In this document: positions 7,738 to 17,229 of the stretch, piece by piece
Layout of the letters: every line of letters starts with the position of its first letter
Position numbering within the stretch: position 1 is the first letter of the stretch
Source of the DNA: Sulfuracidifex metallicus DSM 6482 = JCM 9184
Lineage (GTDB): Archaea > Thermoproteota > Thermoprotei_A > Sulfolobales > Sulfolobaceae
Direction of reading: 5' to 3'
NCBI GenBank assembly: GCA_032834875.1
Contig: CP135238.1
Span: 2,127,725-2,191,724, forward strand
Length of the DNA stretch: 64,000 nt
Notes under the pieces: model-generated
What the model saw: the letters and a program-made list of their open reading frames with translations, nothing else
Told to the model about the DNA's origin: nothing
Databases searched by the model: none
Program-made: the position numbers and the translations under genes

Positions 7738-8880
7738 TTACTGTTTCTTTAATAACCTTGAAACGCCCATCAATTGCATTTCGTTAGTACCCTCAGCTAT
7801 CTCCATAACCTTGGAATCCCTATATAGCCTTTCTACCTTTGATCCTCTAGTTAATCCATGACCACCGTAGATATGAAGTGCTAATCTCGAGACTTCAGCT
7901 GAGGTAACAGCAGCATAATACTTTGCCATAGATGCTTCGGATAATGCCTCCTTTCCTTTGTCGAAAAGATATGCCGCCCTTAAAGTTAACAGCCTAGCGG
8001 CTTCTACTTTTATGAACGCATCAGATAAATTAAATCCTATCCACTCCTGATCTATCAGTGATTTCCCGAACTGTTTTCTAGCGTTTGCTCTGTTTACAGC
8101 TTCGTCCAAAGAACCCCTAGCTATTCCTACAGCAATTCCAGCGTAACCATTTCTGCTTACCATCAAGGCCTTTATAGCACCCTTGTATGCATCTCCTTCC
8201 TTACCAATAATTGTATCCTTAGGAACTCTAGCATTATTAAACTTCACATAGGATACTCCTGCACCTCTAATTCCCATGAGATCTAACTTATGTATCTCTA
8301 CACCCGAAGTTTTAGAGTCTATCAAGAGAAGCGATACGCCTTGTTTATCACCTATATTCCCACTAGTTCTAGCTAAAACTACCATCTTTGTGGAAAAAGA
8401 ACCCGCACTTGTGAAGATCTTTTCTCCGTTTATTACAAATTCATTTCCTTCTTGTTTTGCAGTGGTTTGAAATGCACCAAGGTCTGAACCAGCTGCAGGC
8501 TCAGTCAAAGCTACAGCATATATTTCTTTACCTTTACTGCCTTCTTCTATCCATTCCTTTGCAGTATCACCACCTACTGATAGTAAAAGCTGCAATGCAT
8601 TTAACTGGGTGTGTAGACTATGAGATGCACCTCCACTTTCTGCACCTAATTCCTCAGTAGCAATTGCAAAGGCTGTTTCTCCAAGACCTAGTCCTCCATA
8701 ATTTGGAGGTATCTTCATTCCTAATAATCCCTTTTGACCCATATCTTGTACTATCTTTTCTCCTCCATCGTTTGTCTCATCCATTTTTTTGGCGTAATCT
8801 TTTACCACAGTCTGGGCATACTCTCTAACTTTTGCTTGGTATTCTTCCACTTCCTTCGATAATTCATACATGGAGATCAA
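7738..8880 (-). CDS. Acyl-CoA dehydrogenase
   Basis: A 380-aa full-length acyl-CoA dehydrogenase, which oxidises acyl-CoA thioesters to enoyl-CoA using FAD. The family signature ALTEPAAGSDLGA is near residue 125, with an FAD/substrate block GEKIFTSAG at about 153, and the C-terminal YGGHGLTRGSKVERLYRDS followed by EIAEGTNEMQ. The gene is isolated: intergenic DNA lies on both sides and a tRNA-Lys gene on each flank. The natural electron acceptor and chain-length preference cannot be read from the sequence. Confidence 0.93.
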   Translation of the reverse strand: MISMYELSKEVEEYQAKVREYAQTVVKDYAKKMDETNDGGEKIVQDMGQKGLLGMKIPPNYGGLGLGETAFAIATEELGAESGGASHSLHTQLNALQLLLSVGGDTAKEWIEEGSKGKEIYAVALTEPAAGSDLGAFQTTAKQEGNEFVINGEKIFTSAGSFSTKMVVLARTSGNIGDKQGVSLLLIDSKTSGVEIHKLDLMGIRGAGVSYVKFNNARVPKDTIIGKEGDAYKGAIKALMVSRNGYAGIAVGIARGSLDEAVNRANARKQFGKSLIDQEWIGFNLSDAFIKVEAARLLTLRAAYLFDKGKEALSEASMAKYYAAVTSAEVSRLALHIYGGHGLTRGSKVERLYRDSKVMEIAEGTNEMQLMGVSRLLKKQ

Positions 8881-9535
<655 letters not shown>

Positions 9536-9558
9536 ATAAAAGATTGTAATGCTAATAG

Positions 9559-9568
9559 TATAAAAAGT
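9559..9568 (-). promoter_or_regulatory. TATA-like box of tRNA-Lys (CTT)
   Basis: CTTTTTATAC on the minus strand is centred about 27 bases upstream of the tRNA 5' end. Confidence 0.6.
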
Positions 9569-9777
9569 AAACCTTCATATACGTGGATTTTGTATCCAAA
9601 AAGTAGATGTCATACTAAATGAAGAAAGTAAAGAAAAAGGCAAAACAAATAATCTCTTAAAGGATAATATATCAGTCTTTTTACAGATTTGAACAATATT
9701 CTATCTTCATTAATTTTACGCTAACTAAATGAAGCAAATTCTTACAATATCAGACGAACCTTTAACGCAAAAAATAT

Positions 9778-10059
9778 TTACTTTCTTTCCTTCTTTAAGG
9801 CATCAAATATTAACTTTAAAGTATTTCTCTTGCTCTGAACCTTTCTTACTACTATTACACCCTTGATTTTCCTTGACCTTGGATATTGCTTGTCTCTTAA
9901 TTCTTCGGGGTCCAGTCCCAAATTTTTGCAGATAGATACTATTTCTTCTAATGAAGGCTTAGAACCCTTAGGAAATCTCCTACCAAACTTTCTACTTTCA
10001 GCCAAAAAATAGCTGGGCCATATTAAAATTCTTTCGCCTTTAAAATCTCTTATACTCAT
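9778..10059 (-). CDS. srp19: Signal recognition particle 19 kDa protein
   Basis: A 93-aa SRP19, the RNA-binding subunit that prepares archaeal 7S RNA for binding of SRP54. Family hallmarks are ILIWPSYFLAESRKFGRR (residues 11-28) and the later DKQYPRSRKIKGVIVV. The length is normal for Sulfolobales. Its start overlaps the stop of S8e by four bases, so both come from one transcript, a common crenarchaeal pairing of translation and targeting genes. Confidence 0.95.
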   Translation of the reverse strand: MSIRDFKGERILIWPSYFLAESRKFGRRFPKGSKPSLEEIVSICKNLGLDPEELRDKQYPRSRKIKGVIVVRKVQSKRNTLKLIFDALKKERK

Positions 10060-10442
10060 TGCTTTATCAGCACAGCATTTATTACTCCGTCTTGACCAGG
10101 GCTTGATGTAACTAAAGCCTCTCCTATTTCTGTATTAATTCTAGATCCCTTTATTATTATTCTTCTTCTTGCTAATTCCTTATTTGCAGGTGTTGAAATT
10201 ACTCCCATAACTTTAACTTTCTTAGCAGTATTAGTAGAAGGATCTACAACATTGGCGTATATTGCATATCTCAGCTTTACTTTTGTATTTCCTCCCATAG
10301 TTCTCTCTTTAATTCTTACTTCTTCATCAGATAGAACAGTATAAGTTGGAGAACTTCCTAATTCTCTCTTCTTTTTATCTCTGGCTTTACCTTTCATACC
10401 ACCAGAAATTTTCCTGAAATCATTACCTTGGTAAAAACCCAT
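10056..10442 (-). CDS. rps8e: Small ribosomal subunit protein S8e
   Basis: A 128-aa eukaryote/archaea-type ribosomal protein. Diagnostic blocks are FRKISGGMKGKARDKKKRELG at the N-terminus (residues 9-29), RIKERTMGGNTKVKLR (43-58) and ARRRIIIKGSRINTEIGEA (90-108), ending SSPGQDGVINAVLI. It is basic and full length, and co-transcribed with srp19, which begins inside its stop codon. Confidence 0.97.
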   Translation of the reverse strand: MGFYQGNDFRKISGGMKGKARDKKKRELGSSPTYTVLSDEEVRIKERTMGGNTKVKLRYAIYANVVDPSTNTAKKVKVMGVISTPANKELARRRIIIKGSRINTEIGEALVTSSPGQDGVINAVLIKQ

Positions 10443-10481
10443 GTATTCTCAGAATAACTAATATCTATGGTTAATAAAAAT

Positions 10482-11240
10482 TTAAGCCCCGTAGTTACGT
10501 TTTCTTCTTTGATATGATCTTATAGCTCTCCACAAATCTATCTTTCTAAAGTCTGGCCAGTACGCATCGCAGAAGAATAGCTCAGAGTACGCCATATGCC
10601 ATAACAGAAAATTCGATATCCTAACTTCCCCTGACGTTCTTATCACTAAATCTATGTCACTTAGTTCACTATCATAGAAATATTTCTTGAAACTTTCCTC
10701 GTCTAATTTAATTTCCAATAAATTAGATGACTTATACTCCTTTAGAAGCCTTGCCACTGCATCTAAAATCTCTTGCCTTCCGCCGTAACATATAGCTAAT
10801 GTTAACTTCCTCTTAGAATACTTTGAGGTTCGTTCAATGACATCGTCTATCATTTCAATCATATCTCTAGGCAGCAATTCGAGTTTCCCTATTGCATTGA
10901 CTCTAACCTCGTTTCTTTCTATAAGTTCGTCATGAAGCAGATCTTCTAAACCTTTCTTTATATATCTCATAACTATATTTAGCTCATCTCTATTTCGTCT
11001 TTCACAATTTTCAGTGGAAAGGGCAAACACACTGATATTTGTAACGCCCATGTCAAGAAGCCAAATTAAAACCTCTCGAAGCTTCTTGTAACCATTGAGG
11101 TATGCTTCCTCTAGCTGAGCACCTCTCAATCTAGCCCATCTTCTATTTCCATCCGGTATTATTGCAACATGAGTAGGAAAAGGTCCCTTACTTATCTGTT
11201 TCCAGAGAAACTTCTCGTAAATATCGTAAATAGGCTTCAT
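10482..11240 (-). CDS. uppS: cis-prenyltransferase (undecaprenyl diphosphate synthase family)
   Basis: About 252 aa. The family signature [14 protein letters not shown], with its catalytic Asp, is near residues 24-37 and [13 protein letters not shown] follows; the C-terminus has the [18 protein letters not shown] and [12 protein letters not shown] blocks. The enzyme builds the cis-polyprenyl chain that becomes the dolichol-type glycan carrier. I chose ATG at 11240, which overlaps the lysK stop codon by one base; an in-frame start nine codons earlier (11267) is possible. The gene is transcribed after the lysine cluster although it is functionally unrelated. Confidence 0.93.
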   Translation of the reverse strand: MKPIYDIYEKFLWKQISKGPFPTHVAIIPDGNRRWARLRGAQLEEAYLNGYKKLREVLIWLLDMGVTNISVFALSTENCERRNRDELNIVMRYIKKGLEDLLHDELIERNEVRVNAIGKLELLPRDMIEMIDDVIERTSKYSKRKLTLAICYGGRQEILDAVARLLKEYKSSNLLEIKLDEESFKKYFYDSELSDIDLVIRTSGEVRISNFLLWHMAYSELFFCDAYWPDFRKIDLWRAIRSYQRRKRNYGA

Positions 11241-12289
11241 TAAGATGTCTTTCCTAATCTTTTCCATAGGTCCTCCATCGTCCTAACATATGCTAAAACC
11301 GATATATATATTTCTTCCAGATTTATTTTTTCAAAGTTAGTATGTTCTAACTTCGACTCCCCTGGTCCGTAAGCTAGTATTTCTCGTGTTATTGCAGTGA
11401 GTATATTCATATCGCTAGTTCCAGCTTTTCTTACTAATCTAGGTTTAACTCCTAATGTTAACAATGACCTCTGTAAAGATTTCACTAAATCGTTGAGCTG
11501 AGTTTTCGCCGGAGGAACGTACTCCACTAAGTCTACTTTGCAGTCTTGAAAAGTAGCCTTTATTCTCTCTAAAATCTCATTGAAATTAGACAATACTGAA
11601 AATCTACAATCTAAATGAATATAACACGAAGAAGGAGTGACATTATAAGCTTCACCGCATTTAAGTATAGTAGGAACTATAGATGGAGCGTCGTAGCTAG
11701 AAGGTAGCTGAACAACGTTTCTAAGCTTTTCATTTGTTTGTAATATTATATTGTCCTTAGAAGAAGATGCATGCTCGGCTATCCCATTACAATTTATATC
11801 TAAGTGGGCCACGCCTCTGTATTCTACTACTATGTCTGTTGTATTTGATGGTTCGCCTATAATAATTATGTCAAATTTTTTACCAGAACCCAACAACTCC
11901 CTAGCCCCTCTACTTTTATTTTCCTCATCTGCTAGGGCAGCCACAGAAACGTCTATGCCTTCTTGCTTAAGATACCATGAAGCCAATATCATTGCTGTAA
12001 GAGGACCTTTAGCGTCTACTACTCCTCTTCCCCAAATGTATCGGTCGTCTTCCTTGGGTTGTATGAAACCAGGAACAGTATCTATATGAGAAGCTAAAAG
12101 AAAGGAGGAACCTTCATTCAGATAATATGAATTAGATTCAGTAACTTTAAGATTCAAAGATAGATCTTCAGAAATTTCCTTCATAATTTCCTTTGCTGAG
12201 GCCTCGCTACCTGAAGGTGTATAAACTGAGGCTAACTTAAGAAGAATTTGCCTTGCTTTCTGTTGCAATAATTCCTTTTCTGGTTGCAT
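11240..12289 (-). CDS. lysK: [LysW]-lysine/[LysW]-ornithine hydrolase
   Basis: A 349-aa M20-family metallopeptidase that releases lysine (and, in Sulfolobales, ornithine) from the C-terminus of LysW. Metal-site blocks are visible: ASHIDTVPG (near 69-77), [14 protein letters not shown] (91-104) with bridging Asp, the catalytic [13 protein letters not shown] region (119-131), GEPSNT (143), and a late LEHTNFE. Its start lies inside the end of the frameshift-corrected lysJ reading frame (53-base overlap), the arrangement expected for the conserved lysW-X-J-K order. Confidence 0.95.
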   Translation of the reverse strand: MQPEKELLQQKARQILLKLASVYTPSGSEASAKEIMKEISEDLSLNLKVTESNSYYLNEGSSFLLASHIDTVPGFIQPKEDDRYIWGRGVVDAKGPLTAMILASWYLKQEGIDVSVAALADEENKSRGARELLGSGKKFDIIIIGEPSNTTDIVVEYRGVAHLDINCNGIAEHASSSKDNIILQTNEKLRNVVQLPSSYDAPSIVPTILKCGEAYNVTPSSCYIHLDCRFSVLSNFNEILERIKATFQDCKVDLVEYVPPAKTQLNDLVKSLQRSLLTLGVKPRLVRKAGTSDMNILTAITREILAYGPGESKLEHTNFEKINLEEIYISVLAYVRTMEDLWKRLGKTS

Positions 12290-13402
12290 CTAAAGCCCAC
12301 TCCATATCCTCTTTTGTGATTAAGTAAGGTGAAAGGAACCTTATTGTAGTTAAGCCAGCCTTTAACGATAGTACCTTTTCGTCTTGTATGACCTTTATAG
12401 CAAGGCCGGATTTACCCTTAGATCTATACCAATCATTAGACCTTTTCCTCTGATTTCTCTGACTATCTTATATTGTTCCAGTTCTTCACTAAGCATTTTT
12501 ATAAACATATCTCCTTTTGTAGCTGCCTGCTCTGGTACACTATCTTCTTTCAATACCTTAGCCGCTGCAGTCACTGCAGCTGCGGCTAATGGATTTCCTC
12601 CATAAGTGGTACCATGATCCCCTTCTTCTAATTTCTCCGCAATCCAATTTGGTAAAAACACTGCGCTTACGGGGAAGCCACCGCCTATTGCCTTTGCTGA
12701 TGCAACAACATCTGGTACTATTCCATAATGTTGATATGCCCATACTTTTCCTGTTCTTCCAAATCCAGTTTGAACTTCATCAACTATCATTAGCGCTCCT
12801 TTCTCCCTAGTGATCTCTCTTATTGCCTTCATGAATTCATGATCAGCTGGTATTACACCTCCTTCTCCTTGCACTGGCTCCACAATTACTGCAGCAACTT
12901 CTTCATTAACTGCCTTTAACGAGTCGAGACTATTATAATCTAAAAATTCCACTGGTCCCACAAGTGGCTCGAAGGGTTCTCTATATTTCTTGTTCCAAGT
13001 GACTGAAAGGGATCCTGCAGTTCTACCATGGAAAGAGTTCTTAAATGCAATTAATTTCTTCCTCTTAGTTAATTTCTTAGCTATTTTCAAAGAAAATTCT
13101 ACAGCTTCAGTTCCGCTGTTGAGTAAGAAAACAAAAGGCATATCATCAGGCTTTAATGGATCAAGTTCTTTGAGCATCTCTTCTCTGATGGGGGTATCGA
13201 AAGCTGTAGTTAATGCCATTACTTCATCTAGTTGTTTTTTCAGATAATCTACAACTTTTTGATTTCTATGACCTAAAAACGCGACACCGTAACCTGCATG
13301 AAGGTCCAGATATTTATTCCCGTCCTTGTCCCATGCGTATTGATCCTTAGCATTTGATATTGTGATGCCTCTTCCTTTATATAATTCTAGGTACTTCATC
13401 AT
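12237..13402 (-). CDS. lysJ: [LysW]-aminoadipate semialdehyde/glutamate semialdehyde transaminase, frameshifted
   Basis: A class III PLP aminotransferase. [27 protein letters not shown] and [14 protein letters not shown] are typical, and the PLP lysine lies in [13 protein letters not shown]. The uninterrupted frame stops after 335 codons at 12395, giving ...RVNPALL. Downstream homology continues in another frame: adding one base near 12398-12404 yields ...[22 protein letters not shown] then [12 protein letters not shown], ending at 12237 for about 388 aa, the normal family length. The call therefore spans both parts. It may be a sequencing error or a real mutation; the protein would otherwise lose about 52 C-terminal residues. 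Confidence 0.9.
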
Positions 13403-14247
13403 TTCTTATACCACTCACTTAACTTAGTAATAAGGTATTTTGAAACGTTAAAGCCAGTGACCCTTACTGTATTTTTAAACTCAGGAACGCCGTTTACTTC
13501 GTCAATGATATACCCTCTCTCTCTATCTTCAAATATATCGACACCCAAGAAGAAACCACCTATTTTTTCCTTTACTTTCAACGCTAATTCCCTTAATTCT
13601 GGATCTATTTTTAAGGGCTCTGCCTTGGCCCCTAATGCAGTATTAGTACGCCAATTTTTCGAATTAACCCTATAAATTCCAACTGGTGCTTCATCTCCTA
13701 TAGCGAATATTCTTATATCTCTATCAGGCTTTTTCACAAACTCTTGGACGTAATACATGGATTTATAATACATAGAGGTAAATTCCTGATATTCCATGTA
13801 ACTCCTTAATGTATCGTCGTCAATAGCCTTGGCTACCATCCTACCCCAACTTCCTTCTATTGGCTTCATGACTATAGGATATCCTATCTCCGTTGCGGCT
13901 GCAATGGCTCCTTCCTTATCCATTGCTATTGCAGTCCTAGGGGTCTTTATATCTGCCCTAGAAAGAATGAAAGTCGTGAAGGCTTTATTCTCGCATTTAA
14001 TAAGAGTCATATGGTCATTGAAAACTGGATAACCTTGGTTTTCTATTAAAAACGAAGTCATTAAAGCTCTACTATGGGAAACATTTCTCTGGATAAAGAA
14101 GTCGGCATCTAAATTCACTTGCTTATCAGAATAAAAAATTGCTTGTTTTGAATAAAATGGAACTGGCTCATGACCTTCTTTCTTTATTTCCTCAATCAAG
14201 TTCTTTTCTTCCCATCTTGGTAGGTCATAAGCTATACCTACCTTCAC
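13399..14247 (-). CDS. lysX: Alpha-aminoadipate--LysW ligase (ATP-grasp)
   Basis: A 282-aa ATP-grasp enzyme that ligates alpha-aminoadipate to the C-terminal Glu of LysW. ATP-grasp elements: [16 protein letters not shown] (near 124-139, phosphate-binding loop), [15 protein letters not shown] (about 166-180), and GVDIFED...[13 protein letters not shown] at the metal site. The GTG start overlaps the lysW stop by four bases (GTGA), and it overlaps lysJ by four bases. Co-location with lysW, J and K favours LysX over the separate ArgX paralogue, but dual substrate use is not excluded. Confidence 0.94.
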   Translation of the reverse strand: MKVGIAYDLPRWEEKNLIEEIKKEGHEPVPFYSKQAIFYSDKQVNLDADFFIQRNVSHSRALMTSFLIENQGYPVFNDHMTLIKCENKAFTTFILSRADIKTPRTAIAMDKEGAIAAATEIGYPIVMKPIEGSWGRMVAKAIDDDTLRSYMEYQEFTSMYYKSMYYVQEFVKKPDRDIRIFAIGDEAPVGIYRVNSKNWRTNTALGAKAEPLKIDPELRELALKVKEKIGGFFLGVDIFEDRERGYIIDEVNGVPEFKNTVRVTGFNVSKYLITKLSEWYKK

Positions 14248-14414
14248 TCTCCCCAGTCCTCTCCTACTTGCTCTGCTAACTTTAATGATAATGTACCATT
14301 GTTCTTTACTACTTCAAGTTGAGCACCGCAATCATGCTCAACCAGCTCTCCTGGGAGAGCATCGTCCTCTACCGTTACATCTCCTCCACATACAGGGCAC
14401 TTTAAGACAACCAT
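14244..14414 (-). CDS. lysW: Amino-group carrier protein LysW
   Basis: A 56-aa protein, the carrier to which aminoadipate (and glutamate in Sulfolobales) is attached during lysine and arginine synthesis. It shows the zinc-binding CPVCGGD (residues 6-12) with a second metal pair around H28-D-C30, an acidic surface, and the essential C-terminal EDWGE whose final Glu accepts the substrate. It is first in the lysW-X-J-K transcription unit and overlaps lysX by four bases. The preceding 62 bases hold the promoter and a palindrome that may be the LysM operator. Confidence 0.97.
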   Translation of the reverse strand: MVVLKCPVCGGDVTVEDDALPGELVEHDCGAQLEVVKNNGTLSLKLAEQVGEDWGE

Positions 14415-14476
14415 TTTAACCCAGATAAAGGAAAACGTCGGCTAGAAAAAGCTTTTTCATAAAAAAGAGTTTTTTC
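14415..14476 (-). promoter_or_regulatory. lysW promoter region with a 14-bp palindrome
   Basis: The gap between lysM and lysW. GAAAAAGCTTTTTC at 14445-14458 is a perfect 14-base palindrome about 30 bases before the lysW start codon, next to a T-rich run (14459-14475) that may also end the lysM transcript. LysM of Sulfolobus solfataricus is known to control the lysW promoter; using this palindrome as its site is my inference. Confidence 0.5.
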
Positions 14477-14899
14477 TTAGAACCATGTCCTTAGTATAAT
14501 CGTACTATTCGTTCCCATTACGCCCTGGATACTTCTTATTTCGTCTATAGTTCTATTTATTGCGGAAATATTTGTGCCACGTACTACTACTATAATATCG
14601 TAGTCTCCGGTTGTTTCATAAACCACTTCAACTCCTTGAGTCTTTGCTATTTTTTTGGAAATTTCTGGAGTAGGTATCTGAGGAGAGGACTTTACCATAA
14701 CAATAGCTTTGACTTCATTTGCAAGTTCGTAGTCTATAGTAAATCTCTTTATTATGCCTATCCTTATTAGTTTTTCTATTCTCTTTCTTATTGCTGCCTC
14801 ACTTACCTTTAGATCCTTAGCTATCAATGTATAAGGTGTTCTCGCATTTTTCTTTAATATCTCTAAAATTTTCTGATCATTCTCATCTACGTCAGCCAT
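14477..14899 (-). CDS. lysM: Lrp/AsnC family regulator LysM
   Basis: A 140-aa Lrp-type regulator. The N-terminal winged helix (residues 4-55) reads DENDQKILEILKKNARTPYT and then SEAAIRKRIEKLIRIGIIKR; the C-terminal RAM domain (about 65-138) senses the effector. In S. solfataricus LysM activates the lysW operon when lysine is scarce. Here it sits between lysZ (8-base overlap) and lysW, the same place as in other Sulfolobales, which supports the assignment. Confidence 0.95.
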   Translation of the reverse strand: MADVDENDQKILEILKKNARTPYTLIAKDLKVSEAAIRKRIEKLIRIGIIKRFTIDYELANEVKAIVMVKSSPQIPTPEISKKIAKTQGVEVVYETTGDYDIIVVVRGTNISAINRTIDEIRSIQGVMGTNSTIILRTWF

Positions 14900-15686
14900 T
14901 ATGTATCACCGTACCATTTTCTAGTATGGCGTTAGATATAGGGTCATTAACGTTCCCTGAGGAAATGATTACCTTCCTAACACCATTGCTCACCGCATCA
15001 ATTCCCATAAGTATTTTCCTGTTCATACCAGGACCTATCCTCTCCACAATTTCTTTGCCCTGAGAAACTGGTATGTCCTTTAGGACTTTGCCATTCAATT
15101 TCACACCTTCTACATCTGTTAACAAAATTAAATATTCTACCTTTAGAGCAGTGGATATGGCATAAGCCATTTGATCTCCGTCTACATTAAGCATTGTACC
15201 TTCCTCTGGATCTATCGCTATAGGAGATATTACAACACTATCGAAAATGTCTAATAATTTAGCTAATTTTTCTACATCAACTTTGGATATTCTGCCAGTG
15301 TAACCGCCCTCAATCATCATTTTTTTGCCTCTTTCGTTAATGATAACTATCTTTTTCTTTCGGCTAGCTTGGACTATCTTTCCATCAGAACCTGCAATTC
15401 CTACAGAAAATCTACCTAACTTTGATAATTGTGTTACCATTTTTTTATTTAGCCAACTCATTACCATTACGAAAACATCCAACTCGTCCTTAGACGTATA
15501 TCTACTCCTTATTCCCTCAGGAGACATTACGAAAGTTGGCTCTATTCCAAGCTTCTTAGAATATTCTGAGACGATATCTCCTCCTCCATGTACTAGAACG
15601 AATTTGCCTTCATACTTTGACAAACTAGTAATTATATTGTCTAGATTATTTTTTATTACCCTACCTCCAGTCTTAACTACTAACAT
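14892..15686 (-). CDS. lysZ: [LysW]-aminoadipate/[LysW]-glutamate kinase
   Basis: A 264-aa amino acid kinase of the ArgB/LysZ family that phosphorylates the side-chain carboxylate of LysW-bound aminoadipate or glutamate. FVLVHGGGDIVSEYSKKLG (residues 30-48) is the phosphate-binding glycine loop; LNVDGDQMAYAIS (about 166-178) and LTDVEGVKLNGKVL (about 188-201) are the nucleotide-binding blocks. It overlaps lysM downstream by eight bases and follows lysY with a single intervening base. Confidence 0.95.
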   Translation of the reverse strand: MLVVKTGGRVIKNNLDNIITSLSKYEGKFVLVHGGGDIVSEYSKKLGIEPTFVMSPEGIRSRYTSKDELDVFVMVMSWLNKKMVTQLSKLGRFSVGIAGSDGKIVQASRKKKIVIINERGKKMMIEGGYTGRISKVDVEKLAKLLDIFDSVVISPIAIDPEEGTMLNVDGDQMAYAISTALKVEYLILLTDVEGVKLNGKVLKDIPVSQGKEIVERIGPGMNRKILMGIDAVSNGVRKVIISSGNVNDPISNAILENGTVIHNG

Positions 15687-15687
15687 T

Positions 15688-16740
15688 TCATGCAGGCCTC
15701 AAGGGAGGTAATCTTAAGCCCTCATCCTCTTCTAATCCTATAGATAAATTAAATGCTTGCATAGCTTGTCCAGCTGCTCCCTTCATCAGGTTATCTATAG
15801 CTGAAAAGATCGTAAGTCTACCTATTCTATGCTCTGTAGCAAAACCTATATCAGCGAAGTTACTACCGATTACGTATTTTGGATCAGGATATGGATGAAT
15901 ATTACCTCGTATAATTCTAATGAACTTCTTTCCACGATAGAATGAGGCTATATTCTTCCATACTGTCATATCATCAAGATCGGCCCATGTATGAACTGAG
16001 GCTAAGGCACCCCTAACGCTACTGATAGCATGAGGCACGATGCTAACCTTCACTCTTCCTTTAGCTAAATTGGAAAGTTCTTGTTCCGCCTCTGCAGCGT
16101 GTCTATGTCCCTCAGCTTCATATGGTCTAATGGCGTTTTGCCTCTCTGGATGATGGCTACCCTCTGATGGTTGTGCTCCTCCCTCACTACTACTAACTTT
16201 AACATCGCTGATAAACTGATAAGAATCGACCATTTTTGACGATACAACTGGAGCTAAAGCTAGGATAGTAGCAGTTGCATTACAGCCTGGCGATGCTATT
16301 AACTTAGTACTTTTCAACTCCTCCGAATGTAGTTCAGGAAGACCGTAAACAAACTTTTGAAGCAAATCTGGATATGGATGTTCATAGCCATACCATTCCT
16401 TATATAGTTCAGGGTTCTTTAACCTGAAATCGGCGCTAAGATCTACTACTCTCATTCCTCTCTCGACAAGATCAGGAACATACTTTACGGAGACCTTATG
16501 GGGCAATCCTAAGAATACTGCATCTGCTTTCTCTGAGATCTTGTCTATATTAAGCTCAGAAAAATTAAGTGAAATTATACCTTTGAGGTTTGGATGAACC
16601 AAAGAGATTGGTTTTCCATTATATTCTCTAGAAGTGACTACAGTAAGCTCAAGTTTTGGATGAATTGCCATCAAACGTAGCAACTCTCCGCCAGTATAAC
16701 CCGAACCTCCAATTACAGCTACTCTTACTTTAGATTCCAT
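15688..16740 (-). CDS. lysY: [LysW]-aminoadipate-6-phosphate/[LysW]-glutamyl-phosphate reductase
   Basis: A 350-aa NADPH-dependent reductase of the ArgC family. The N-terminal Rossmann motif is GGSGYTGGELLRL (residues 10-22), the catalytic cysteine is in IASPGCNATATILALAP (near 148-164), and EGHRHAAEAEQEL (about 210-222) carries the conserved histidine. It makes the LysW-bound semialdehyde used by LysJ. It is the first gene of the lysY-Z-M unit and is divergent from the coiled-coil gene at 16789. Confidence 0.95.
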   Translation of the reverse strand: MESKVRVAVIGGSGYTGGELLRLMAIHPKLELTVVTSREYNGKPISLVHPNLKGIISLNFSELNIDKISEKADAVFLGLPHKVSVKYVPDLVERGMRVVDLSADFRLKNPELYKEWYGYEHPYPDLLQKFVYGLPELHSEELKSTKLIASPGCNATATILALAPVVSSKMVDSYQFISDVKVSSSEGGAQPSEGSHHPERQNAIRPYEAEGHRHAAEAEQELSNLAKGRVKVSIVPHAISSVRGALASVHTWADLDDMTVWKNIASFYRGKKFIRIIRGNIHPYPDPKYVIGSNFADIGFATEHRIGRLTIFSAIDNLMKGAAGQAMQAFNLSIGLEEDEGLRLPPLRPA

Positions 16741-16788
16741 CGATGAAGTATAGGTTATAAATAGTTTTAAGTATTAGTATATCGTTGA

Positions 16789-17217
16789 ATGGAATCCGAC
16801 ATTGAGGAGCTGAGAAAGTTTTTAGAAAACAAGATTTCAAATCTGCGAAAGGAATTAGAACTTTACGAGTACTTGTTAAGCATTTTAGAGTCTGGATATA
16901 TGCCTTCTATAAAAGGAACTAAAGGAACTTTAGATTACATAAAGAACAAACGGGGGGAAGTAATAGCAGAGATATTATATACACCCCCACTTTTAAAAAT
17001 AATTTTAAAAGGAAGGCAAAATATTTCAAAAGTATACATTACTGCCTTATCTAAAATTTTAGATTCTGAAAAAATTCTTAGTAAAATAGATTATGATATT
17101 GCTGTAGATAAGGACGAATTAAGAGAAATAACAATAAAGGAAGTTAATAATGATATTCTCTATAATAAGATAAAGGCTGGAATTCAATCGATACTAGAAA
17201 GAGCAACGTCGCAATAA
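16789..17217 (+). CDS. Small coiled-coil protein, unknown function
   Basis: A 142-aa protein that I do not recognise. The first 35 residues form a charged amphipathic helix with heptad-like spacing (EELRKFLENKISNLRKELE), so it may dimerise. The rest is mixed, with a beta-like stretch around VIAEILYTPPLLKIILKG (residues 64-81) and a basic or acidic C-terminal helix. No catalytic motif is visible. It is divergent from lysY and convergent with cedB, whose end is 13 bases away; its position beside cedB may or may not be meaningful. Confidence 0.75.
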   Translation: MESDIEELRKFLENKISNLRKELELYEYLLSILESGYMPSIKGTKGTLDYIKNKRGEVIAEILYTPPLLKIILKGRQNISKVYITALSKILDSEKILSKIDYDIAVDKDELREITIKEVNNDILYNKIKAGIQSILERATSQ

Positions 17218-17229
17218 TTTATATGATTA

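Noticed and set aside
12558..13247. Several frames opposite or shifted within lysJ
   Set aside because: Shadows of the aminotransferase; no support of their own.
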